In this document: in pieces, positions 1 to 10,453 of the stretch
Numbering within the stretch: position 1 is the stretch's first letter
Layout of the letters: each line of letters starts with the position of its first letter
Assembly (NCBI RefSeq): GCF_000301035.1
Contig: NZ_JH932292.1
Location: forward strand, 520,782-584,781
Source of the DNA: Facklamia hominis CCUG 36813
GTDB taxonomy: Bacteria > Bacillota > Bacilli > Lactobacillales > Aerococcaceae
Direction of reading: 5' to 3'
Length of the DNA stretch: 64,000 nt
Notes under the pieces: generated by a model
Database searches by the model: none
What the model was told of the DNA's origin: nothing
The model's input: the letters and a program-made list of their open reading frames with translations, nothing else
Made by a program: the position numbers and the translations under genes

Positions 1-529
1 GGTTTAATAGCCACATAGCAATGAATACCGAGCATATCGTCACAAGGCCTTCAAATAAAGAGTAAAAGACGAGCCAAAATTCCTTGAGGGTCTCTGTATC
101 ATTCGTTATGCGAGATACAATCGATCCCCCCGGAGTTTGGTCAAAAAATCGCATCCCTAACCCATTTATTTTTCGAAATAAGTCATTTCGGATAGACGCT
201 ACGGTCTTTTCAGAAGCTAAATTGAAATAATACGTTGATAAATAATTCCCAATGATCTGTAACAAAAGTAAGCTTAAATAAATAAGACAAAACCTTCCCG
301 CAATCTGAAAACTCAGTTGTTGGTGTTCTAAATAATGATCAATAAAATACTGAACTAAACGTGGCATAGCAACTGAAATCAAAATCGTACTGGCTGATAA
401 TACAACAGCTAATAAAAAGAGACGCCAGAAGTCCTTGGTAAAAGTAAAAATCCGCCGAGTAATCTTCAATTGCTCTTTCATAGTGAACTTTTTAGCCCAC
501 ACAGATTCATTCGTTGAATTTGCTGCCAT
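1..529 (-). CDS. ABC exporter half-transporter, partial (C-terminus beyond window)
   Basis: Only the first 176 residues are visible. They hold a soluble N-terminus and several hydrophobic helices of an ABC exporter membrane domain, including the stretch DQTPGGSIVSRITNDTE that is typical of type IV exporters. The start ATG at 529 follows AAAGGAGATGAAGTCG. It lies inside the end of the upstream exporter gene (23 nt overlap), so the two halves are translationally coupled. The partner carries the degenerate nucleotide site, so this half should carry the canonical one, but its ATPase domain is outside the window. By analogy with BmrCD/LmrCD the pair would export drugs or lipids; the substrate is unknown. 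Confidence 0.85.
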   Translation of the reverse strand, partial: MAANSTNESVWAKKFTMKEQLKITRRIFTFTKDFWRLFLLAVVLSASTILISVAMPRLVQYFIDHYLEHQQLSFQIAGRFCLIYLSLLLLQIIGNYLSTYYFNLASEKTVASIRNDLFRKINGLGMRFFDQTPGGSIVSRITNDTETLKEFWLVFYSLFEGLVTICSVFIAMWLLN

Positions 530-2276
530 CGACTTCATCTCCTTTTAAACGATTTAATTCTTGTTGATGATACATCTTAGCATACCAACCATCTAGGGCT
601 AATAATTCTTGATGATTCCCACGCTCAACAATACATCCATCTTCTAAAACTAAAATTTCTTGGGCGTGCATCACCGAAGAAATTCGGTGAGCTGAAATGA
701 TTGTCATCCGATCTTCAGATGATTCCTTAACGGCATTTAGAATGGCTTCTTCTGTTTTAGCATCTACAGCCGATAAAGCATCATCTAGAATCAATAACTG
801 TGGATCTATTAGTAAAGCCCGTGCAATTGCAATCCGTTGTTTCTGTCCTCCAGACAAAGCCACTCCTCGTTCGCCTACTAGCGTCTGATAGCCTTCAGGA
901 AATTCCAGAATATCTTGGTGAATAGCAGCCAACTTGGCAGCCCGCTCCACTTCATCCTGACTAGCCGTTGGTTTAGCATAGCGAATATTTTCTAAAATAG
1001 AGGTTGAGAAAAGAAAAGTATCCTGCGGAACATAGCCGATATGGTTTAATAAACTATCTAATGAATATTGCTTAATGTCCTTATTGGCAAAGGCGATCTG
1101 CCCTTGATAATCATCGTACTCTCGCATCAGAAGATGGAAGATCGTTGATTTACCAGAACCCGTTTTCCCCACAATCCCTAGAGTTTGATTAGCTTCTAAT
1201 TTAAAATAACAATTTTTTAATTCAATACTATCATTTCGTTCGTAAGAGAAAGCTGCAATATCAAATTCTAAAGGAGCTTGAATAGGCTCTTGAATAGGAT
1301 TAGGGCTTTCGATAATATGCGATCTTTCTTCCAAAATTTCTTCAATTCGATCATAAGATGCAGCCCCTCTTTGGAGAATATTAAATAATTGTCCCACTGC
1401 AATCATGGGCCAAGTGAGTCGGGTAATATAAGAAATGAAAGCAACTAACAATCCAACCGTTAGTTGACCTTGAACTACCTGGAAGCCTCCAAAAAAGAGT
1501 GCCAAAATAGTAGAGATCCCCATGATCAGCTGACTGCTAGGACGGAATAAAGCATTATAAACATAGACTTTTTGATTGGCTTGAACCACTGCAAAGGTAT
1601 GGTCTTTAAAGTCTTGAATATCTCGCTCCTCTTCGCCAAAAGTTTTTATGACTTTCATGCCAGTTACTGATTCCTGAACCTTATCGTTCATTGAAGCAAA
1701 AGCCACCTGGGCTTTCTTAGAATAATAATGCAGTTGCCGACCAATATAATTGATGATAATGGCTAAAAATGGAATTGGAATAATAGTAATTAACGATAAT
1801 TTCCAATCAACCACAAAAAACATCATAAACAAAGTGATTAAACCTTGTGAAAGTGAATCGACCAGTGTTAAGATTCCTCCAGCTGCAACCATCCGAATAG
1901 CACCCAAATCATTAGTTGTACGTGCCATCAAATCGCCCGTACGATACTTATGGAAAAAATCCTTATCCATCCGCATAAAATGATGAAAAAGACGCGCTCT
2001 TAAAATTTGTTCTAATTGTGCAGAGGTCCCAAAAATCGCCATCCGCCAAACATAACGCATAGCATATTGAACGATAGCAATTGTAATCAGAAGTAATACC
2101 CAATAGAGCAAAGATTGTGGCTGCATCTGATGTGAGGCCATGGTATCAATAATCCGGCCTAAAATGAGGGGGACAAAACCCGTAATCAAGCTAAGTAAAG
2201 TAAGCATGGTAATACCGATGATATAAGATTTCTTTTCTTGCTTTAAAAACCATCCCAACTTAGCGAACATATTCAT
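507..2276 (-). CDS. Heterodimeric ABC exporter subunit, degenerate-site half (BmrC/LmrC-like)
   Basis: This is a 589-residue exporter half: a six-helix membrane domain (about 1-310) fused to an ATPase domain. Walker A GIVGKTGSGKST lies at about 367-378, the signature LSGGQ at about 474 and the H-loop His at about 530. Walker B reads LLILDD, so the catalytic Glu is Asp. That is the hallmark of the degenerate subunit of heterodimeric exporters (BmrC, LmrC). ATG at 2276 was chosen because AGGGGAGA sits just upstream; a longer reading frame to 2339 would run through the promoter. The downstream gene overlaps by 23 nt and encodes the partner. The substrate cannot be read from sequence. Confidence 0.9.
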   Translation of the reverse strand: MNMFAKLGWFLKQEKKSYIIGITMLTLLSLITGFVPLILGRIIDTMASHQMQPQSLLYWVLLLITIAIVQYAMRYVWRMAIFGTSAQLEQILRARLFHHFMRMDKDFFHKYRTGDLMARTTNDLGAIRMVAAGGILTLVDSLSQGLITLFMMFFVVDWKLSLITIIPIPFLAIIINYIGRQLHYYSKKAQVAFASMNDKVQESVTGMKVIKTFGEEERDIQDFKDHTFAVVQANQKVYVYNALFRPSSQLIMGISTILALFFGGFQVVQGQLTVGLLVAFISYITRLTWPMIAVGQLFNILQRGAASYDRIEEILEERSHIIESPNPIQEPIQAPLEFDIAAFSYERNDSIELKNCYFKLEANQTLGIVGKTGSGKSTIFHLLMREYDDYQGQIAFANKDIKQYSLDSLLNHIGYVPQDTFLFSTSILENIRYAKPTASQDEVERAAKLAAIHQDILEFPEGYQTLVGERGVALSGGQKQRIAIARALLIDPQLLILDDALSAVDAKTEEAILNAVKESSEDRMTIISAHRISSVMHAQEILVLEDGCIVERGNHQELLALDGWYAKMYHQQELNRLKGDEVDGSKFNE

Positions 2277-2310
2277 GCAGGAATCTCCCCTTTTGAAACT
2301 TAGTAATTTC

Positions 2311-2339
2311 AGTCTACCATTCCATGAAAAAGCATTCAA
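2311..2339 (-). promoter_or_regulatory. Promoter of ABC exporter pair 1
   Basis: Minus-strand -35 TTGAAT (2334-2339) and -10 TAGACT (2311-2316) are separated by 17 bp. The 5' leader to the ATG at 2276 is only about 30 nt, so there is no room for an attenuator like that of the second exporter pair. Confidence 0.55.
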
Positions 2340-2361
2340 ATCATACGACTCTTATACTTGA

Positions 2362-2394
2362 TTAAAAATAAAAACCCAGCGACTAACGCTGGGG
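2362..2394 (-). terminator. Intrinsic terminator after yneF
   Basis: On the minus strand, CCCAGCG, a 5-nt loop and CGCTGGG form a perfect 7-bp GC-rich stem (2375-2393) followed by TTTTTATTTTT. It separates yneF from the ABC exporter promoter. Confidence 0.85.
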
Positions 2395-2409
2395 AATCAA
2401 CACCTATTA

Positions 2410-2628
2410 TTACTGATTACGCATTTTCATTGAATTCATAATCTGTTGGACTTTGCGTTTTGAGGGTTTCTGGCCCATCTGCGCCATCATTTCAGTGATC
2501 ATTCGCGCATCGAAAGGTGGGTTTTCTTTAAAATATTTAAACATATATTTTCGAGCCGCAAAAAAACCTAGAACAAGTCCAATAATTAAAGCTAAAATAA
2601 CAATTAAAATCCAAGCATAAGTTGGCAT
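2410..2628 (-). CDS. yneF: YneF family small membrane protein (UPF0154)
   Basis: A 72-residue protein. One N-terminal membrane helix (about 5-25, ILIVILALIIGLVLGFFAA) is followed by a basic cytoplasmic tail containing NPPFDARMI and GQKPSKRKVQQIM, the signature of the YneF/UPF0154 family found across Firmicutes. The function of the family is unknown. The ATG follows AAAGGAGAGAGATAT. It lies divergent from lexA, as yneF often lies near lexA in Bacillus. It is followed by its own terminator, so it is probably monocistronic. Confidence 0.9.
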   Translation of the reverse strand: MPTYAWILIVILALIIGLVLGFFAARKYMFKYFKENPPFDARMITEMMAQMGQKPSKRKVQQIMNSMKMRNQ

Positions 2629-2705
2629 ATATCTCTCTCCTTTTAAAACATTCTATCATACTTTTTGATTAAGTGAAATGCTTAATAGTAGCTTCTTATG
2701 CCCAA

Positions 2706-2745
2706 CGAACATCCGTTTGCCTTTGATGACTGGTTTTGCTATAAT
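2706..2745 (+). promoter_or_regulatory. lexA promoter with SOS box
   Basis: CGAACATCCGTTTG at 2706-2719 matches the Gram-positive LexA box CGAAC-N4-GTTYG, with one central mismatch to the stricter CGAACRNRYGTTYG. It overlaps a -35 TTGCCT (2717-2722), which is 17 bp from a perfect -10 TATAAT (2740-2745). LexA bound here would occlude its own promoter, which is standard autoregulation. Confidence 0.85.
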
Positions 2746-2774
2746 ATAGCTAATAATTAGAAAGTGTGGTGTCT

Positions 2775-3389
2775 ATGGCTAAACTATCCAGTAAACAAAT
2801 GAATGTCCTACGAAGTATTTATGAACTCGTGGAAGCCTCTGGCTACCCACCCACCGTTCGTGAAATTGGTGAAAGAGCTGGTTTATCCTCTCCATCCACT
2901 GTTCATGGCCACTTAGACCGCTTAGAAGAAAAGGGCATGATTGACCGAGACGCAGCAAAAACTCGAACCATTGAAATCACTGAACTTGGCCTAAGTACAT
3001 TGGGAGTTGACTCGAATAAGATCCCTCTCTTAGGTTATGTTGCAGCTGGAAGTCCTATTTTAGCGGTAGAAGAAGCGATCGATTATTACCCAAAACCACA
3101 GGATCTTCGCTATGATGCTAGTGAACTATTTATGTTAATTATTAAAGGTGAGTCTATGGTTAATGTTGGCATTTTGGATGGCGATATTATTACCGTTCGC
3201 AAGCAATCCGCCGCTAATAATGGAGAAATTGTCGTTGCGATGACCGAAGATAATGAGGCGACCTGCAAAACCTTTTTCAAAAAAAATGATCATATTATTT
3301 TAAGACCTGAAAATGATACTATGGAAGATATTATCTTACCGCAAGCCACCATCTTAGGAAAGGTAGTTGGCTTGAATCGTTTCTATTAA
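2775..3389 (+). CDS. lexA: LexA repressor of the SOS response
   Basis: A 204-residue LexA. The winged-helix DNA-binding domain (about 1-70) has [20 protein letters not shown] as the helix-turn-helix. The C-terminal S24 autoprotease domain has its self-cleavage site at Ala91-Gly92 (YVAAGSP), nucleophile Ser127 (GESM) and general base Lys165 (ATCKTFF). These are the positions expected for B. subtilis LexA. RecA filaments on single-stranded DNA would trigger cleavage and derepress repair genes. ATG 2775 is preferred over two in-frame GTG codons at 2766 because it gives the family's usual N-terminus. The SOS box in its promoter implies autoregulation. Confidence 0.97.
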   Translation: MAKLSSKQMNVLRSIYELVEASGYPPTVREIGERAGLSSPSTVHGHLDRLEEKGMIDRDAAKTRTIEITELGLSTLGVDSNKIPLLGYVAAGSPILAVEEAIDYYPKPQDLRYDASELFMLIIKGESMVNVGILDGDIITVRKQSAANNGEIVVAMTEDNEATCKTFFKKNDHIILRPENDTMEDIILPQATILGKVVGLNRFY

Positions 3390-3397
3390 CAGCTTAC

Positions 3398-3431
3398 AAA
3401 AAAAGACGACTGAGCTTCAGTCGTCTTTTTT
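3398..3431. terminator. Bidirectional terminator between lexA and apt
   Basis: A long perfect inverted repeat (AAAAAGACGACTGA, then its complement after a 3-nt loop) flanked by an A-run and a T-run serves the two convergent genes. Confidence 0.9.
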
Positions 3432-3434
3432 AGT

Positions 3435-3947
3435 TTAATAATGTAATAAGGTGTAATAATCATGCCCTTTTATCTGCTCGCCCCCCTTAAGATCGTCAAG
3501 TTCAATCAAAAAGGCACAACCAGCCACCACACCCCCTAGTTTTTCAACAAGTTCAATAGCAGCTGCTGTAGTTCCACCCGTAGCCAGTAAGTCATCGACT
3601 AATAAGACCCGTTGACCAGGCTTAATAGCATCCTTGTGCATTTCTAATATGTTGCTGCCATATTCTAACGAATACTCTACCTCAATGGTTTCACGAGGTA
3701 ATTTACCTTTTTTACGAACAGGTGCAAAGCCCACTTGTAATGCATAAGCTACAGGACAGCCAATGATAAAACCACGGGCCTCCGGACCAACAACCATTTC
3801 AATCTCTAGGTCTTTAGCATAGTCCACAATTTTTTGAGTAGCATATGCGAAAGCTTGACCATCTCCCATTAATGGGGTTATATCCCGAAAAATAATCCCC
3901 TCTTCAGGATAATCCTTAATACTTGCAATATAATCTTGTAAATTCAT
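3435..3947 (-). CDS. apt: Adenine phosphoribosyltransferase
   Basis: A 170-residue purine salvage enzyme that converts adenine and PRPP to AMP. The PRPP-binding motif [13 protein letters not shown] lies at about 115-127; the N-terminus [18 protein letters not shown] and the segment VGPEARGFI are diagnostic for Apt. Length matches the family. The start codon lies 1 nt after the recJ stop, and its ribosome binding site AAGGAG is made of the last recJ codons, so translation is coupled to recJ. The recJ-apt order is common in Firmicutes, where apt sits close to rel or recJ. Confidence 0.97.
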   Translation of the reverse strand: MNLQDYIASIKDYPEEGIIFRDITPLMGDGQAFAYATQKIVDYAKDLEIEMVVGPEARGFIIGCPVAYALQVGFAPVRKKGKLPRETIEVEYSLEYGSNILEMHKDAIKPGQRVLLVDDLLATGGTTAAAIELVEKLGGVVAGCAFLIELDDLKGGEQIKGHDYYTLLHY

Positions 3948-3948
3948 A

Positions 3949-6279
3949 TTATAACTCCTTATTCATCCACTGATAAATGGCATCAATACTTTGAAAGTTC
4001 AAAAATGCTTCAGCTTCCATGGATTTTTTATAATTAATCATCGCGTCACAGGATTTAAGATCGACACGTTGATCTAAATGAGCATCTTGCTTATAGATGA
4101 TGCCCTTTTCTATTTTAACAAACTTTGCTTGAAAAAACACAACGATCATGGTCTTTATTTTAACTAAAGGAATTTTCAAAAATTGAGCGAACTGTGCTAA
4201 ATCTGCTATTTTTAACTGAGGATTCACTAACAAAGCCTGATAAAGTCGACTAAACTCTTGATGAGTCGGTAATCCCACCAAATACTTGGACTCCGCCACA
4301 TAAGAAACTAAAATGATTTGTGACCATTTTTTATAATCTAAAACCTGGCGTAAGTGTGATAAATCATCAGGCACTTCTAAAATTACCAGTCGTTGAAAAT
4401 CAGCGATATTTAAATCTTTATCAGAATATAAACTAAGCTGACTCGATTCTGGCAAGTAAGATTGAAGTTGATCAATTAGTTTCGATTGATTAACCAAATA
4501 GAGGGCTTGAGGATAATCCAATTCCCCCTTAAGTCCGTTAGAAGAACGTTGGTCAATCAACTGTCCCTTTATAAAAGCAAAATCACGTACAATAAATTGT
4601 AAACTCGTCTGATCACGCCAACGGTTCAAGCTTAATTCACCTAAAATGCTTAAACGACTTTCTGCCTTAATTAATGCTGTTGACTCAGCCATTGAAAAAG
4701 CTACTGCCGTTAGTTCAGCCATGGGTGCATCTAAATGAAATTGCCAACGGACATGTTGTTGATCCTTACCCATTAAGCGTTTATTTTTTATGAGAAGTTC
4801 TTCTAAAACAATCAGTGGCTTAGGATTATCCTGACCAAAAGGTGCTAGTTGTTTAATTTCCTGATACAAATCTAGTGTCACTTCATCATCCGTTAATAAC
4901 AAATCCACCGATATAGCCGGCTCTTCTGCTAGTGAGCGATCAAGTGATCGAATAGCCTCTTCAAGCTTTTGTTTAAAGAGACCAAATTGATCCTGGGCTA
5001 TGGTTAATCCGACTGCTTGATCATGCCCACCGAAATGAACACATAAATCTTGAAAAGGTTGAATGAGATTAAAAAGATTAATCGAAGGAATAGATCGACC
5101 AGACCCCTTATAAACTCCCTTAGATTCATCAAAATTAAACAGTAGGCAAGGACAATGATGCCGCTCCACTAGACGCCCGGCTACAATTCCCAAAACACCT
5201 GGATGCCAATTTGCTTGACCTGCAATAATTATGGCAGGAGGTTCTACGTTTTTAGGATATACCCTTAATAATTCCGCTTCAATCTGCTTAACTAGGTCAA
5301 CCCTTTCATCATTTTTGGCTTCAATGACTTGTAATAATCGCTTAGCTTCAATTCGATCTAAACTTGCTAAAAATTCTAAACCTGGACTAGGATCCCCTAA
5401 ACGTCCTACTGCATTCAATCTTGGACCTATTACAAAGCCAATGGTTTCCTCATCAATATCTTCTAAGCTAATGTTTTGATTATTAAATAAGGTCTGTAAA
5501 CCTGACCGGTTTGTCTGTTTGAGTTGATTGATACCAGCTAAAACAATCGTTCGATTCTCATCAATCAAGGCAACTCGATCACAAACGGTCCCAATCGCAG
5601 CTAACTCTAAAGCTTCAATCGGAATTTCCCCCAGTAAAGCAGTTGCTAATTTCAAAGCAACTCCTGCACCCGATAGATCCTTAAAAGGATAGTTTCCTCT
5701 TGGATTCGCTGGGTGTATAACCGCGTAGGCGGGCGGTAAATCCGTTTGAATCTGATGATGATCCGTTAAAATGACATCTACACCTTGATCTTTAGCATAT
5801 GCCAATGCCTCAAAACCAGCCACACCATTATCCACTGTGATTATTAATTGTGTGCCTGCTTGAATAAAAGCTTGATAACGCTCCAAGTTTGGCCCATAGC
5901 CATCCGTAAAACGATTAGGAAGATAATAAGTCACCTTGGCCCCAATCGATTCCAAAGCTTCTTTCATAATTAATGTTGAGGTAATACCATCCGCATCATA
6001 ATCCCCATAAATTAATATACTTTCTTCCTTTTCTACCGCCTGGGTAATACGATCGACAGCTAAATCCATATCTTCCATTTCAAAGGGGTCGTGGAATAAA
6101 CTCGGTTGTTGATCACACGCAGCTTTAATCGCCGCTTGTGATCGTAATCTTCGCTGCCAACAAAGACGCAAAAAAGCGGGCGAATACGTCATTCCCGCTG
6201 ATTGCATTTGTTGGATAAAATCGTTTTGTTCTTGATCGAATTCTTTCGGATAAATCCACTGAGAAAAATGACCTCTCAT
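3949..6279 (-). CDS. recJ: Single-stranded-DNA-specific exonuclease RecJ
   Basis: A 776-residue 5'-3' exonuclease of the DHH family, acting in recombination and mismatch repair. The metal-binding motifs are visible: DYDADG (93-98), TDHH (172-175) and, in the DHHA1 part, [11 protein letters not shown]. The C-terminal third is the extra domain usual in Firmicute RecJ, which accounts for the length. The ATG follows GAGGAGG. The gene lies 12 nt after rnz and is directly followed by apt, so it belongs to the obg-acyltransferase-rnz-recJ-apt run. Confidence 0.96.
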   Translation of the reverse strand: MRGHFSQWIYPKEFDQEQNDFIQQMQSAGMTYSPAFLRLCWQRRLRSQAAIKAACDQQPSLFHDPFEMEDMDLAVDRITQAVEKEESILIYGDYDADGITSTLIMKEALESIGAKVTYYLPNRFTDGYGPNLERYQAFIQAGTQLIITVDNGVAGFEALAYAKDQGVDVILTDHHQIQTDLPPAYAVIHPANPRGNYPFKDLSGAGVALKLATALLGEIPIEALELAAIGTVCDRVALIDENRTIVLAGINQLKQTNRSGLQTLFNNQNISLEDIDEETIGFVIGPRLNAVGRLGDPSPGLEFLASLDRIEAKRLLQVIEAKNDERVDLVKQIEAELLRVYPKNVEPPAIIIAGQANWHPGVLGIVAGRLVERHHCPCLLFNFDESKGVYKGSGRSIPSINLFNLIQPFQDLCVHFGGHDQAVGLTIAQDQFGLFKQKLEEAIRSLDRSLAEEPAISVDLLLTDDEVTLDLYQEIKQLAPFGQDNPKPLIVLEELLIKNKRLMGKDQQHVRWQFHLDAPMAELTAVAFSMAESTALIKAESRLSILGELSLNRWRDQTSLQFIVRDFAFIKGQLIDQRSSNGLKGELDYPQALYLVNQSKLIDQLQSYLPESSQLSLYSDKDLNIADFQRLVILEVPDDLSHLRQVLDYKKWSQIILVSYVAESKYLVGLPTHQEFSRLYQALLVNPQLKIADLAQFAQFLKIPLVKIKTMIVVFFQAKFVKIEKGIIYKQDAHLDQRVDLKSCDAMINYKKSMEAEAFLNFQSIDAIYQWMNKEL

Positions 6280-6291
6280 GTCAAACCTCCT

Positions 6292-7221
6292 CTAAGATCT
6301 TAGAACTTCAAACTCATCAAAATCATTGACCAATGTTGCTTGACTAAAAATCTCCTGTGCTTCTTTTTCTAATTGCTTACACTGCTTCCCTAAGTACCTT
6401 GCAGAAATATGATTCAGATATAATTTTTTGACATGGGCCTGTTTTGCATTCTGAGCCGCTTGTGCAGATGTCGAATGATAATATGCGCGCGCTATTTTAG
6501 CTTCACTTGCTTGGTGGGTTGCCTCATGAACCAAGACATCCGCCCCTCTGGCTAGTTGAAGAATGTTTCGACAAGATCGAGTATCCCCCAGAATCGTAAC
6601 AATACGACCTGCTTGATCAGGTGCTAAAAAATCTTGGCCATTTAAGATACGACCATCTTCTAAGGTCACCCTAGCCCCCGCTTTCAATTGCCCCAAAATC
6701 GGTCCGTTGGGTATTTCGTAAGCTGCCAACTTATCCATGAGCAATTGGCCCACTTTGTCCGGCTCGATAATTCGATATCCAAAACAAAGTATTCCGTGTT
6801 CTAGAGGCATATATTCGGCTTTCCAGCCTTTATCCAAATCAAGCGTTCCCCCTTGAGGGGATAATTCGTGAATATTCAATGGATATGCCAACTTCGTCTT
6901 AGAAATCCTTAAAGAAGTTAATACAAAATCTTTAATTCCTTCTGGCCCATAAAGATCAACCGGATCTTGTCCTGCTTGATTAGAGCGTGAACTCAAGAGT
7001 CCTGGCAAACCATAAATGTGATCTCCATGAAGATGGGTAATAAAAATGCGCCGAATTTTTCTTGGTTTAATATGAGTTCTTAAAATTTGATGCTGAGTCG
7101 CTTCACCACAATCAAAAAGCCATACTTCATTCAACTCATCGAGTAATTTTAAGGCTAAGGCAGAAACATTACGAACCTTAGCAGGTACACCGGCTCCTGT
7201 TCCTAAAAATTGTAAATGCAT
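6292..7221 (-). CDS. rnz: Ribonuclease Z (tRNA 3' processing endonuclease)
   Basis: A 309-residue metallo-beta-lactamase-fold endonuclease that removes 3' trailers from tRNA precursors lacking an encoded CCA. The zinc motif is HLHGDH (His63, His65, Asp67, His68), with further ligands in ILGDTRSC and VHEATH. Start ATG 7221 ([15 protein letters not shown]) follows AAAGGATGA and gives the family's standard N-terminus; the frame stays open further upstream but overlaps the acyltransferase gene. The gap to that gene is 19 nt, suggesting an operon. Confidence 0.96.
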   Translation of the reverse strand: MHLQFLGTGAGVPAKVRNVSALALKLLDELNEVWLFDCGEATQHQILRTHIKPRKIRRIFITHLHGDHIYGLPGLLSSRSNQAGQDPVDLYGPEGIKDFVLTSLRISKTKLAYPLNIHELSPQGGTLDLDKGWKAEYMPLEHGILCFGYRIIEPDKVGQLLMDKLAAYEIPNGPILGQLKAGARVTLEDGRILNGQDFLAPDQAGRIVTILGDTRSCRNILQLARGADVLVHEATHQASEAKIARAYYHSTSAQAAQNAKQAHVKKLYLNHISARYLGKQCKQLEKEAQEIFSQATLVNDFDEFEVLRS

Positions 7222-7240
7222 CAAGTCATCCTTTCTGAGT

Positions 7241-9088
7241 TTAACGCTTTGAATAGAGTTCCTTGGCCATAAATTTGGAAAATTCCTTAGCTCCTTCTTC
7301 ATTTAAATGAACCCCATCCGAAGCAAACCATTCTGCATGCCCACTAGCAAAGGAAGCCCAATCAATCACAGTAACATTACCATAGCGTTCAGCTGCTTGA
7401 TTGAGTTGGTAATTTGCATCTTGTGTCCAAGGCCGATCAACTAAAATATTAACATAGTACTGTTTTCGCTCTAAGCCAATATCTTGGATATAATCATCTA
7501 ATTGACCCGTTGTATAAGTACCGTTCGTTCCTAACATTGTAACGACTGTCGATGCTAATTGGTTATTTGCTTTCAGCCGATCAACCACATCATAGGAATT
7601 ATATAATTGTCGCGCAACTTGAGGATCAATGACAGCCTTAGGAAATACTTCTTTTAAATGCTCCGTCGACGCTGCTAAGGTCGAGTCTCCGATAAAAGTA
7701 ATATCCAGCCCCGAAGCAAACAGCAGCACTTCCTGATCTAATCCTTCGATATGATTCACAACTTTAGGCGGTGCAGCAGATTCATTTTTTGTCTCATCGG
7801 CTATCTTAAGATTACTTTCAATGATTTGTTCAATCTCTTGGGTCTGCTTTGTTCCTTTTGCCTGAGAAGAAATAGCCATTCCCACAGTTCCCATCACAAA
7901 ATTAAAAATATAGCAGCACATAAGAAATTTAACCAGATATAATCCTTGAGGATGATTCCTTAAAAAGTTAAACTGATACTTTGTTTTCTTCCAATTAAAA
8001 TCTTGCCCAACAGGTAATGAAATTGACTTTTGTTCAAAGAGTTGATAAGTAATTTCTGCTAAACCGATAATTAAAGCAAATTTAAAAATATAATTCAAAC
8101 CTGGTAAACGATTAAATAAAGCAATATTCTGTGGACTCAATAAATAGACAGGATAATACCATAGGTAATAAGAAAAAGACCTTTTGCCTATCCAAGAAAA
8201 GACTTTAAAAGATAGAACTTTATTCCAAATCGAAGAGGGGTGAATAGCGGTCAAAATCATCGCCAACGATAAGATCGAGAAAAGACTTAAACCAAAACGG
8301 TAGGCGAAGGGCTTAGTTCCAAACATAAATCGAACCATAAAGAAAGCTAAAATATACACTATAACACCAATACCATTTAAGCCGTGTGTAATGGTTTTAG
8401 GAATAGGCTTTGGATTTAAGCGTTCAGGTAATAATAATCCCAACGCGCCTCCCAAAGTAAAGGCAGATAGGCGAGTCAGTAAATCATAATAAACTCGCGT
8501 TGGATCAGACGAACCTTGGTAGAGATAAGCCATCAATACTGCTGAAACCAAAGAAATAATTAACAAAATATTAATCGTGATATTTGCCTTTTTATGCCAA
8601 GAATAGGTTAGAAAGATCAAAATTGGTGTTAAAATCACCAATTGTCCATATAGAGAGACATACCACAAATGAGTAAATGGGCTGGGATTTGCTGCTTGAA
8701 CAAAATACGATTGTTCATTTAATATCTGATAATAATTATTAAAAAATCCTAGAGCACTTAATCCCATATTCCGAACATTCGGCAAGTAATTACGGTTGAA
8801 AAGGAGAATATAAGTAACCACCATCATGATCATCGCTAACATTGGAAAGAACAACCGCTCAAAACGTTTACGAATGAAAGCGATATAGTTTAAAGGTTTC
8901 CCTCTTTGATCCGCCACATAAAAATGTCTAAAGTTAAAAAAACCGGCAATAACCAAAAAGAGATTAACTGCGATAAACCCACCTGGCATGATGTGTTCAA
9001 AAAAATAATAACCAATTATTGTGAGAATCGCGACCCCCTTTAAACCATCAAATATGGGAATTCGATATCCACTATTTGTTTCCTTCAT
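7241..9088 (-). CDS. OatA-like membrane acyltransferase with C-terminal SGNH domain
   Basis: A 615-residue protein: an acyltransferase-3 membrane domain (about 10-400, roughly ten hydrophobic helices), then an extracellular SGNH/GDSL esterase-like domain (about 450-612). The SGNH blocks are intact: [21 protein letters not shown]. This resembles peptidoglycan O-acetyltransferase OatA, which resists lysozyme. Oddly, the membrane-domain His of the usual YHFF motif is Tyr (GYYFFEH), and the HxWSLxVE-type loop reads [10 protein letters not shown], lacking the Glu. It may be a divergent subfamily with another acceptor or a changed membrane half. It sits between obg and rnz in one transcription unit. 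Confidence 0.8.
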   Translation of the reverse strand: MKETNSGYRIPIFDGLKGVAILTIIGYYFFEHIMPGGFIAVNLFLVIAGFFNFRHFYVADQRGKPLNYIAFIRKRFERLFFPMLAMIMMVVTYILLFNRNYLPNVRNMGLSALGFFNNYYQILNEQSYFVQAANPSPFTHLWYVSLYGQLVILTPILIFLTYSWHKKANITINILLIISLVSAVLMAYLYQGSSDPTRVYYDLLTRLSAFTLGGALGLLLPERLNPKPIPKTITHGLNGIGVIVYILAFFMVRFMFGTKPFAYRFGLSLFSILSLAMILTAIHPSSIWNKVLSFKVFSWIGKRSFSYYLWYYPVYLLSPQNIALFNRLPGLNYIFKFALIIGLAEITYQLFEQKSISLPVGQDFNWKKTKYQFNFLRNHPQGLYLVKFLMCCYIFNFVMGTVGMAISSQAKGTKQTQEIEQIIESNLKIADETKNESAAPPKVVNHIEGLDQEVLLFASGLDITFIGDSTLAASTEHLKEVFPKAVIDPQVARQLYNSYDVVDRLKANNQLASTVVTMLGTNGTYTTGQLDDYIQDIGLERKQYYVNILVDRPWTQDANYQLNQAAERYGNVTVIDWASFASGHAEWFASDGVHLNEEGAKEFSKFMAKELYSKR

Positions 9089-9101
9089 ATTAATTCATCA
9101 C

Positions 9102-10409
9102 CTAATCTACAAATTCAAATTGATAGTCAACTAAAAGGACCGTGTCGCCATTCTTAGCCCCTGCTTCTCTAAGAGCCTCATCGACCCCCATCGCTCTCAT
9201 TTGACGAGCAAATCGTTGTAAACTCTCATCATGATCCATGTTTGTCATCGCATAGAGACGCTCAATGCGTTCGCCAACTAGTTCCCATAGATCTCCATCT
9301 AATCGCTTCACTTCAAAATCAGGAGCCTCTTCCTCTAAACGATAAACTTTTTGATCCTGATTATCATCTTGCAGGGAAATATAATCACTTTCACTCAACA
9401 TACGATAAGTTGCTTGTAATAAATCATCCACACCCAGTCTTTGATAAGCAGAAATTCTATAAATAGGAGGGGTTGTCAAATTTAAATCTTGATAATATTC
9501 CTCTAACTGATGTTCAAAAATCGATAGGTTTTCTTTTGCCTGGGGTTGATCTAATTTATTAGCCACTATGATCATCGGACGTAGCAGTAAGCGTTCATTA
9601 TAAGCACGCAATTCTTCCATTATCGAAGTAAAATCTTCAAAAGGATCACGGCCTTGTACTCCAGCCATATCAATTACATGCAATAAGACTTTCGTTCGTT
9701 CAATATGACGTAAAAAATCAATCCCTAAGCCGACGCCTTGAGACGCTCCTTCAATCAACCCGGGTGTATCCGCCACGACAAATTCTTGACCAGATTTTAA
9801 ATGAACTACCCCTAAATTTGGCGTTAATGTTGTAAAAGGATAATCAGCTACTTTTGGCTTAGCATTAGAAATCACCGATAAGAGTGTCGACTTTCCGACC
9901 GATGGATAACCAATCAAACCAACATCTGCCAAGATTTTAAGTTCTAAGGATAACTCCCTTTCTTGACCCGGTTCACCATTTTCAGCAATAGAAGGAGCAG
10001 GATTTTTATGCGTCGCAAACTTAATATTTCCCCTACCTCCGCGTCCGCCTTTTGCCACTACGCATTGGTCTTGATGATGCAATAAGTCAGCTAAAATTTC
10101 ACCAGTCTGGGCGTCTTTAACAATGGTACCAGGCGGGACCTTTACATAAAGGTCTTTTGCATTAGCACCATATTTCCCCTTGCTCATACCATTTTCTCCA
10201 GCTGAAGCTTTAAATAATCGGTTATAGCGAAAATCCATCAAGGTTCTTAGTCCCTCATCTACATAAAAGATCACAGAACCCCCATGACCGCCATCACCAC
10301 CAGCTGGACCACCGTCTGGACGGTATTTTTCTCTTAGAAAAGCCACCATACCATCGCCGCCCTTGCCGGCTTTCACCATAACTTTTGCTTGATCTAAAAA
10401 GCTAGACAT
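9102..10409 (-). CDS. obg: GTPase Obg/CgtA
   Basis: A 435-residue ribosome-associated GTPase needed for 50S assembly and stress control. Order of domains: glycine-rich Obg fold (1-158, with [12 protein letters not shown]), G domain (about 159-330: [21 protein letters not shown]), and the OCT domain common in Firmicutes (about 355-435). The ATG follows AAAGGAGGCGATAGA. It lies 44 nt after glyS, and 13 nt separate it from the acyltransferase gene. Confidence 0.97.
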   Translation of the reverse strand: MSSFLDQAKVMVKAGKGGDGMVAFLREKYRPDGGPAGGDGGHGGSVIFYVDEGLRTLMDFRYNRLFKASAGENGMSKGKYGANAKDLYVKVPPGTIVKDAQTGEILADLLHHQDQCVVAKGGRGGRGNIKFATHKNPAPSIAENGEPGQERELSLELKILADVGLIGYPSVGKSTLLSVISNAKPKVADYPFTTLTPNLGVVHLKSGQEFVVADTPGLIEGASQGVGLGIDFLRHIERTKVLLHVIDMAGVQGRDPFEDFTSIMEELRAYNERLLLRPMIIVANKLDQPQAKENLSIFEHQLEEYYQDLNLTTPPIYRISAYQRLGVDDLLQATYRMLSESDYISLQDDNQDQKVYRLEEEAPDFEVKRLDGDLWELVGERIERLYAMTNMDHDESLQRFARQMRAMGVDEALREAGAKNGDTVLLVDYQFEFVD

Positions 10410-10453
10410 TCTATCGCCTCCTTTATCGATATTATTATATTCTTAAGCAAGTC

